This document shows, in pieces, positions 43,521-54,070 of a stretch of DNA of 64,000 nucleotides (the stretch's first letter is position 1; the number at the start of each line of letters is the position of its first letter). The position numbers and the translations under genes were made by a program. Origin of the DNA: Anolis sagrei (taxonomy: Eukaryota; Chordata; Lepidosauria; Squamata; Anolidae); contig NC_090026.1 in the NCBI RefSeq assembly GCF_037176765.1, forward strand, positions 131,996,752 to 132,060,751, read 5' to 3'. Below the pieces are notes generated by a model, which saw only the letters and a program-made list of their open reading frames with translations, was not told the DNA's origin and did not search any database.

Positions 43521-46500
43521 GTTAAAGCCACGCTCTCTGTCACGGGTGGGTCCCTTCCACACTCCCATATAATCCAGATTATCAGGCCAGCTCATCCACA
43601 TTTTCTGCTTTGAACTGGATTATGTGAGTCTGCACTGCCAGGTCAAAGCGGATGAGCTGGATTTTAGAGAAGAAGGGGCCTCAGGTTGGATCTGCATTGC
43701 CACATAATCCAGATTATCAAAGGAGATTATATGTGGCCCCTTCTACACTGCCATATAAAGCCCAGATTATCAGTTTTTGATTGGATTATATGGCAGTGTG
43801 GACATAGATCCCGTCTACACTGACATATATTCCAGATTATCTGCTTTGGACTGGATTATGTGGCAGTGTGGACATAGGTCCCTTCTACACTGCCATATAA
43901 TCCAGGTTATCTGCTTTGGACTGGATTATATGGCAGTGTGGACATAGCCCCCTTTTACATTGCCATATAATCCAGATTATCTACTTTGATGTGGATTATA
44001 TGGCAGTGTGAGCATAGATCACGTCTACACTGACATATATTCCAGATTATCTGTTTTGGACTGGATTATATGGCAGTGTGGACATAGGTCCCGTCTATAC
44101 TGACATATATTCCAGATTATCTGTTTTGGACTGGATTATATGGCAGTGTGGACATAGGTCCCGCCTACACTGACATATATTCCAGATTATCTGCTTTGGA
44201 CTGGATTATATTGCAATGTGGACATAGGTCCTGTCTACCCTAATATATATTCCAGATTATCTGCTTTAGACTGGATTATGTTGCATTGTGGACATAAGTC
44301 CCGTCTACACTGACATATATTCCAGATTATCTGCTTTAGACTGGATTATGTTGCATTGTGGACATAAGTCCCGTCTACACTGACATATATTCCAGATTAT
44401 CTGCTTCAGACTGCATTATGTGGCAGTGTGGACTTAGGCCCCTTCTACAATGCCATATAATCCAGATTAACAAACCAGCTCATCCCCATTATCTACTTTG
44501 AACTGGGTTATGTGAGTCTGCACTGCCAGTTTAAAGCAGATGATCTGGATTTTAGAGAAGAGAGGCCCTCAGGCTGGATCTGCATTACCATATAATCCAG
44601 ATTATCAGAGCAAATTATATGTGGCCCCTTCTACACTGCCATATAATCCAGATTATCTGCTTCGGACTGGAATATAGGGCAGCATGGACATAGTCCACTT
44701 CTACACTGCCATATATTCCCATCGGCTTCGGACTGGATTATATGGCAGTGTGGACATACGCCCCTTCTCCATTGCCATATAATCCAGATTATGCACTTTG
44801 ATGTGGATTATATGGCAGTGTGGACATACAGCCCTTCTACACTGCCATATAATCCAGGTTATCAGACCAGCTCATTCACATTATCTGCTCTGAACTGGAT
44901 TATCTGAGTCTGCAGTGCCATGTAATCCAGTTCGAAGCATATCATCTGGGTTTTATATGGCAGTGTAGAAGGGGCCGTATGTATTGTTATTGACAATTTA
45001 TTTTCAAAAGAACCTTAAAACAGCTGTATATCTTTCTGTAAGAATTCGTTGTTTATACCATATAAAATAAATAATTTTCGGTTTAGAGAACTGTATACTG
45101 CATAACTTGTACTAGATTCCATACGTTGAATACGTTGTTTCCATACGTTGAATGTTTGGTCTTAGGGACCTTTTGCATTTCAGGGAACCCTTGCTCTCTA
45201 TTTAGCGTAGAAGGGGTCCCAGGCTGGATCTAAATCGCCACATAATCCACATTATCTGCTTTGAAGTGGATTGTATGTGGCTACGTCTATGCTGCCATAT
45301 AAAATCCAGATTATCTGCTTTGGACTGGATTATATGACACTGTAGACTCGGATAATCCAGAACAGATAACGTGGATGGTCTGAGGATGCTTGCCATAGAT
45401 GCAGGCGAAACGTCAGGAGAGAATGCCTCTAGAACATGGCCATATAGCCCAAAAAACCCTACAACAACCCAGACTTCTATCTCTATGAGTTTTAAGGTCG
45501 AAGGGGTTTTACTCCGGGGAGATGGGATTGGGTTATACTGAAGATTCATGTTTTAACTTCCGCTTATTAAATTGAGATGCTCCCTATTTCAGGCGCCGGT
45601 GGTGTTTGAGGATGTCATCGTTTATTTCTCCAGAGACGAGTGGCGGACGTTAGAAAAGTGGCAGAAGGATCTCTACTGGAAGGTGTTAAAGGATAACTAC
45701 GAAGCGCTGGTCCTTGTGGGTAAGGAGGATCTTTTGGCAGAAAAAAAAAGGCCTGCAAAATGACCGTGTCCTATCTTTTTGTCAATGGAAAACTCCAAAC
45801 CTGTCTGTTCTCAGATGGCCTCAGTGTTTTATGCATTTAGAAGGGGCCACAAGGGCCATCTTCTCCATCCCCTTCTGCCATTCATCGCCAAAAATGACCC
45901 AAAAAGCTACAGACCAATCTCCCTGTTGTGCCATCTCTACAAAGTTCTGGAGAAACTTATTTTGCATAGAATTATGGAAAAAAAAATAGACCTATGTCTG
46001 ATCCCACAGCAAGCTGGCTTCAGGAAAGGCAAAAGCTGCACATCGCAAGTGCTGAACACGACTCAGCACACAGAAGATGGCTTTGAAAGGCAGCAGATCA
46101 CAGGAGCTGTCTTCAGAGACCTGTCAGCAGCCTATGATACCATGAACCACCGCCTCCTCCTGAGAGAAATGTATAATATCACAAAGGACGACCACTTCAC
46201 CCGCCTCATAGGAAACCTGCTACAAAACAGGAGCTTCTTTGTTGAGTTCCAGGGCCAGAGAAGCAGATGGCGGAAACAGAAGAACGGCCTGCCTCAGGAG
46301 AGCGTGCTTGCCCCATCCATGTTCAACACCTACACAAATGACCAGCCACTGCCAGAAGGGACAGAGAGTTTCATCTATGCTAATGATCGTGCCATCACCG
46401 CTCAAGCATTGAGCTTGGAGATCATAGAATCATAGAATCAAAGAGTTGAAAGAGACCTCATGGGCCATCTAGTCCAGCCCCCTGCCGAGAAGCAGGAATA

Positions 46501-49500
46501 TTGCATTCAAATCACCCCTGACAGATGGCCATCCAGCCTTTGTTTCAAAGCTTCCAAAGAAGGAGCCTCCACCACACTCCCTCCGGGGCAGAGAGTTCCA
46601 CTGCTGAACGGCTCTCACAGTCAGGAAGTTCTTCCTCATGTTCAGATGGAATCTCCTCTCTTGTAGTTTGAAGCCATTGTTCCATTGCGTCCTAGTCTCC
46701 AGGGAAGCAGAAAACAAGCTTGCTCCCTCCTCCTCCCTGTGGCTTCCTCTCACATATTTATACATGGCTATCATATCCCCTCTCAGCCTTCTCTTCTTCA
46801 GGCTTCTTCGATGTTCAATGACAGGCCGAGCTTCTCGTATGCTTCTGCGAAGATTGGCGTGTAGGTCTTCTGAATGAGCACAGACGACATTGTCATCACC
46901 ATACTGGAGTTCTATAATAGATGTTGCTGTAACCTTGGTTTTGGCTTTCAGTCTGCTGAGGTTAAACAGCTTGCCGACTGTCCGATTGATGATTTCCACT
47001 CCAGTGGGAAGCTTCCCATCAACAAGGTGAAGTCTCATAGCGATGAAGATGGAGAATAAAGTTGGGGCAATAACACATCCCTGTTTGACACCCGATTCCA
47101 CCTTAAATGGGTCATTTTGGGAGCCATTGCTGTCCATGGCTGTTGTCATAATGGAGGAGCCGCAGGATGTTCACAAATTTGTTAGGGCACCCGATTTTTT
47201 GGAGGATGGTCCAGAGAGCGCTGCGATTCACTGTGTCGAATGCTTTGCAAGGTCAATGAATGTCATGTACATTATTGGACTTGGGAAGCCTGCTTTTCAC
47301 TTCCAACTGAATTTATTTATTTATTTATTTACAGCTTTTCTATTCCGCCCTTCTCCTCACCCCGCAGGGGACTCAGGGCGGATTACAGTGTACACATATA
47401 TGGCAAACATTCAATGCCAATTTTTGACATACAAACATATACAATTACAAAAACTGTAGATTGCAAATCGCAATTTCTATGTTCCCAGAATTTCTACATT
47501 GAATGTAACATGAGAACATTCACACGATTAATTAAAGACTGTTTATAAATAGAAGATAATTTTTCAATACTTTGTCAACACAGTGAAACTAGAGCTTCCA
47601 AAATAACAGTTAAACAATGTCAGGCACAGTGACACAAAATAACACTTTCTATGTTGTCGAAAGATCTTCTTCCATAAACAACATCAGTGACAGTGACACA
47701 TAACAAGGTCTCCCGGGTTGTTTCTCTGATGAAGACATTGCGAAACAAGGGAAACAACCCGGGAGACCTTGTTGTGTGTCACTGTCACTGATGTTGTTTA
47801 TGGAAGAAGATCTTTCGACAACATAGAAAGTGTTATTTTGTGCCATTGTGCCTGACATTGTTTAACTGTTATTTTTTGTAATTGTTGTTATAGATATCTG
47901 TGCATGTTACACAATACAAACATAAACAGACATAGACAGAGGCTATTTAACATTTTTCTGGCCGCCAGGGGAGCTGTCGCTTTCATCGTCCCATCTGCAA
48001 CGCTGATGAAGCACTTCCGCATTCCCCGCATGCTTCCCCGCTGGAATGCTTTGCTGGAGTCTTCTTTATGGCCTCATAAATCAGTTAATTTAGCCTCCCC
48101 ACACTTTAAGGTGGTACTTAATTTTCCTACTTTTCCAACTGTCTTTCGGGTTGCAAAGGTCGACAACAGGCTACACACAATTGGTTGGAAACCCACTCCA
48201 ACCTGGGCTGGCTTCGAACTCATGACCTTTTGGTCAGAGTGATCTTAATGCAGCTGACACTCAACCAGCTGCGCCACAATTCACTTGTTATTCCTTTCCA
48301 ATTCCCAAAATACCAAGTTGTCATCAACAGATAAGATCGTGGGGTTGCAGCATGTGGCAACCTCTTGCAGATCAATGTTTTTCAGAAATATTTGTGTTTC
48401 CAAGAGAAGAACGGGGAGGCATGGATAACATCAGTCATTGGGATGAAATGCAACACATTGAAACCTGAGCCATTCTGAGTGTCAGTGTTTGCTTTGTCGA
48501 AGGCTTTCACCTCTCAACAGAACATTTTCCCAGGCTCAGGCAGGCCTTCAAATGCTAATGAAGGTGGTCAGCTGAAACATTCACACCTAGCTTCAGCAGA
48601 GAGCTCTTTGCCCCATCGCAGTCATTCCACAGATATATAAACCCATTTTCCTAGTTCCAACAGACCTCACTACCTCTGAGGATGCTTGCCAGAGATGCAG
48701 GCGAAACGTCAGGAGAGAATGCCTCTAGAACATGGCCCTATAGCCCGAAAAAACCTACAAGAACCTAGTGTTTGCTTTGTTTATCACATAATGTATTCTG
48801 TGTGCCTCTTTCTTTTTGTGAGCAGGGCATCCAGTCACCAAAGCGGATGTCCTGGCATGGATTGAGAGGAACGAATGTCCAAATGGCAATGGAGCTCAGC
48901 AACCCAAAACCAGTAGTCCATCTCAGATTCTTTGTCCATGTGAGTAAACTTCTTTATTCTAACAGTTTTGGGGAACCGAATATTAGGAAAAGCAAGTGAA
49001 GTACTGGGACTATATGTATGTAGTGTGTATGTAGTCATCTTGGAAAGAAGTGACGAGCGGAGTGCCATCAGCAGGGTTCCGTCCTGGGCCCGGTCCTGTT
49101 CAACATCTTTATTAATGACTTAGATGAAGGGCTAGAAGGCAGGATCATCAAGTTTGCAGATGACACCAAATTGGGAAGGATAGCCAATAGTCCAGAGGAC
49201 AGGAGCAGGATTCAAAACGATCTTGACAGATTAGAGAGATGAATGGCCAAAACTAACAAAATGAAGTTCAACAGTGACAAATGCAAGATACTCCACTTTG
49301 GCAGGAAAAATGAAATGCAAAGATACAGAATGGGGGACGCCTGGCTCGAGAGCAGTACGTGTGAAAAAGATCTTGGAGTCCTCGTGGACAACAAGTTAAA
49401 CATGAGCCAACAATGTGATGTGGCGGCAAAAAAAGCCAATGGGATTTTGGCCTGCATCAAGAGGAGCATAGTGTCTAGATCTAAGGAAGTAATGCTACCC

Positions 49501-50721
49501 CTCTATTCTGCTTTGGTTAGACCACATCTGGAATACTGTGTCCAATTCTGGGCACCACAATTCAAGAGAGATATTGACAAGCTGGAATGTGTCCAGAGGA
49601 GGGCGACTAAAATGATCAAGGGTCTGGAGAACAAGCCCTATGAGGAGCGGCTTAGGGAACTGGGCATGTTTAGCCTGAAGAAGAGAAGGCTGAGAGGAGA
49701 TATGATAGCCATGTATAAATATGTGAGAGGAAGCCACAGGGAGGAGGGAGCAAGCTTGTTTTCTGCTTCCTTGGAGACTAGGACGCGGAACAATGGCTTC
49801 AAACTACAAGAGAGGAGATTCCATCTGAACATTAGGAAGAACTTCCTGACTGTGAGAGCCGTTCAGCAGTGGAACTCTCTGCCCCGGAGTGTGGTGGAGG
49901 CTCCTTCTTTGGAAGCTTTTAAGCAGAGGCTGGATGGCCATTTGTCGGGGGTGATTTGAATGCAATATTCCTGCTTCTTGGCAGGGGGTTGGACTGGATG
50001 GCCCATGAGGTCTCTTCCAACTCTTTGATTCTATGATTCTATGTGTGTGGTATAATGTTTTAAAACTTTATATCCCACCTTAAATCCAAAAATCGCAACA
50101 AAGACCTGTTTAGGGCAACCAATAATGATATATTTTTTAAAAAGATTGAAATTATCTTAAACTACATAGCATTTAAAACCATTTGAAATAATTTAAAATA
50201 ATAATAATAATAATAATAATAATAGTAATCTTTATTTATACCCCGCCACAATGTCCCCTATGGGGTCTCGAGGCGGCTTACACGAGACCAAGTCCATACA
50301 ACAAATTACAATAAAATAAGATACAAGTTACAATAAAATAAACAACACCGCAGAAAAATACAGAACATATGACTACAATAAACAACATACAACCCCCCCC
50401 CCCCCAAACAGTAAACCAAACATAATGACAGTGAGCGGGTCGCATGTACATAAAATGATTTAAAAACTCAGGGTGAAATAAAGGAGCAGAATTATTTGTG
50501 AATGAGAACTCGTAGAGAGACAGGGTGATAGACTGACCTTTGTACAAGGTGTGTGTGTGTGTGTGTGTGTGTATTCCTAGGACAAAGCCATTGAGGGGAG
50601 CAATAGGTTAAGAATATGTAACTACTCTCCAAAAGCGCAACGACAGTACATGTGCATTTTATCCAGTCTGTACATGCTCATAGCACATGTACAGATTGTG
50701 GATAAAATTAATTAGGACCAT

Positions 50722-50756
<35 letters not shown>

Positions 50757-53700
50757 TTGTGTCAGGCGGAACCAGACAGCTGTATTACATTTTTAACAAA
50801 ACAAACAAACAAACAGACAAAACACAAACTTTGCAAGCTTGGTATTCTATTAAATGTCCTTTGACCAGTATCTGGCCCCTTGGAGTGCCTCTGGTGTTGC
50901 CGCAAGAAGGTCCTCCCTTGTGCATGTGGCAGGGCTCAGGGTGCACCTCAGCAGGTGGTCAGTGGTTTGTTCTTCTCCGCACTCACATGTCGAGGATTCC
51001 ACTTTGTAGCCCCATTTCTCAAGGTTGGCTCTGCATCTCATGGTGCCAGAGTGCAATGTGTTCAGCGCCTTCCAAGTCGCCCAGTCCTTTGTGTGCCCAG
51101 GGGGGAGTCTCTCATTTGGTATCAGCCATTGGTTGAGGTTCTGGGTTTGGGCCTGCCACTTTTGGACTCTCGCTTGCTGAGGTGTTCCAGCGAGTGTCTC
51201 TATAGATCTCAGAAAACTATTTCTTGATTTAAGTTGTTGATGTGCTGGCTGAAACCCAAACAGGGGATGGGCTGGAAATGTCTCTGCCTTGGTCCTTTCA
51301 CTATTGGCTGCTACTTCCCGGCGGATGACAGGTGGTGCAATACCGGCTAAGCAGTGTAATTTCTCCAGTGATGTAGGGCGCAGACACCCCGTGATAATGC
51401 GGCATGTCTCATTCAGAGCCACATCTACTGTCTTAGCGTGGTGAGATGTGTTCCACACTGGGCATGCATACTCAGCAGCAGAGTACCATAGCGCAAGGGC
51501 AGATGTCTTCACTGTGTCTGGTTGTGATCCCCAGGTTGTGCCTGTCAGGACCATTAATAGCCATGATATGATTTGTTGCCGCAGTTATACTAGTGTTGAC
51601 ATCAGTTGGGCCTCTGAGGAGAGTATTTCATAATCAGACAGAGAAGGTTCTGAAGTAATATGTCAGGAGGTCATCAATTAAGTATTATAAGTCCCAGAAC
51701 AACTAATCATTTGTGTAATGAGCATCGTAAGAGCCATGTATCCATGGGGGATACATTCTTGGTTGGACTACATTACCTGAAACTGCAGATATGACCACAT
51801 GCCATTAAATTACTAGACTTCTAGCCCTAGGATGCTGTAGATTTCAGCTGGGGATATCCTCTCTAAAAATTTTCTATGTCCTTCAGGTTACTATGTGGTA
51901 ACTTCTGGGGGAAGCATAACAGAAAATTGCTTGAAAGACTCAGCAAATTCCATTTTTCCCACGTGCAGGTGTGTGAAAATTTAGCTATGGGTTCAGATGA
52001 TATGGGGGTCTAATTGTGCATCTCTTTATGTCGGGTGCAAGCATGTTCTTGCTTTCTAAATTAAGATTATAGAGATGCACAGTTGATAAAGATCAAATGT
52101 TCTGGTAAGAAGCATAAGTTCTTGGTGAGTACAAGGGAGAGAGCCTTTTCCTCTGTGGCTCCTCGACTCTGGAACTCACTTCCTGGAGAGATTAGGAAAG
52201 CCCCTACCCTAGAAACCTTTAAAAAGGACCTCAAAACCTGGCTCTTCCGCTGCGCATTTGATGAGTAGATCTACATCCTCATACTAGTGTTTAGTTTAAC
52301 GGTTTCTGTTATTGGAGTGCATTCCCCCCATAGGAAAGTATTGCTCCACGACCTCCACTTTTTTTTTGTCGTGTCAGGAGCAAGTCGCTTCTGGTGTGAG
52401 AGAATTGGCTGTCTGCAAGGACGTTGCCCAGGGGATGCCTGGATGATTTGATGTTTTTATCATCCTTGTGGGAGGCTTCTCTCATGTCCCCGCATGAGGA
52501 GCTGGAGCTGATAGAGGGAGCTCATTTGCCTCTCCCCAGATTTGAGCCTGCGACCTGTCGGTCTTCAGTCCTGCCAGCACAGGAGTTTAACCCACTGCAC
52601 CACCGGGGTCTCCTACGACGTCCACTAAAACGAGCTCTCCTCCGCAAATATGTGTGTGTGTGTGTGTGTGTGTGTGAATGGCTGGATGGCCCTTTGTCAG
52701 GAGAGCTTTGATTATGTTTTCTTGCCCTGGTGAAGGGAGTTATACTTGATGGCCTTAAGGCAGCTTTTCTTAACCTGGGAAGTCAAGACCCCAGGGGGAG
52801 GGTCACCAGGGGGGTGTCAGAAAGGTCACCAGAGACCACCAGAAAACACAGAATTTTCTGTTGGTCATGGGGGTTCTGTGTGGGATGTTTGGCCCAATTA
52901 CACTGTTGGCGGGGTTCAGAATGCTCCTTGATTGTAGGCGAACTATAAATTCCAGTAACTACCACTCCCAAATGTCAAGGTCTATTTCCCCCAAACTCCA
53001 TCTGTGTTTATATTTTGGCATATTGAGGATTCGTGCCAAGTTTGGTCCAGATCCATCATTGTTTGAGTCCACAGTGCTCTCTGGATGTAGGTGAACTACA
53101 ACTCACAAAACCCAAGGTCAATGTCCACCAAACCCTTCTAGTGTTTTCTGTTGGTCTTGGGAGTCCTGTGTGCCAAGTGTGGTTCAATTCCATCGTTGGT
53201 GGAGTTCAGAATGCTCTTTGATTATAGGTGAACTATAAATCCCAGCAACTACAACTCCTAAATGACAAAATCATAATTTTTTGGGTGATGGTCACTCCTT
53301 GTGTTGTGAGACGTTTGGTTGCCAAATTTGGTGTGATTTCGTTCATTGGTTCTTTTGTTTTTAGGGTACTCATTATGCACAGAGCATTTATATATATATA
53401 TAGATGTTGTCATTTGTTTTATGTAATTGTGTTATTACTGTTTATTATTTGCATCTCGGCCTACGAGCCCACGAGGACCTTGAGATCTTCCGGGGAGGCC
53501 CTTCTCTCGGTCCCGCCGGCCTCACAGGCACGCTTGGCGGGGACTAGAGAGCGGGCCTTCTCGGTGGTGGCCCCCCGGCTCTGGAACTCCCTCCCCGCTG
53601 AAATTAGACAGGCGCCTTCCCTCCTGGCCTTCCGCAAGGGCCTGAAAACCTGGCTCTTTGAAAAGGCCTTCAATTAAGTGCTATGCTTTGGAACGACCAC

Positions 53701-54029
53701 TGGAATGGACTATGACTACGAGACTGATTGTGACCCAAACAAGACGAAGCGGATTTTTAGCTTAATTAGCTGTGTGTTAGTTAGATGTGTGTTTGACCCT
53801 GAATTTATTGTAATTGTTGTCTTTATGTTCTATGTTTTGTACACCGCCACGAGTCGCCTTCGGGCTGAGAGTGGCGGTTAATAAATGCAAATAATAAATA
53901 AATAAATAAATAAATAAATTATTTGCATTTTCGGTTTTGTTTTATTTGATGTAATTGTTGTTTTGGGCTTGGCCTCATGTAAGCCGCACCAAGTCCCCAT
54001 CGGGGAGATGGAGCGGGGTACAAATAAAG

Positions 54030-54070
<41 letters not shown>

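Noticed and set aside
43791-44490. CRISPR-like array
   Set aside because: Regular 70-bp spacing, but the whole unit is repeated without unique spacers, and the genome is a vertebrate. It is a tandem repeat.
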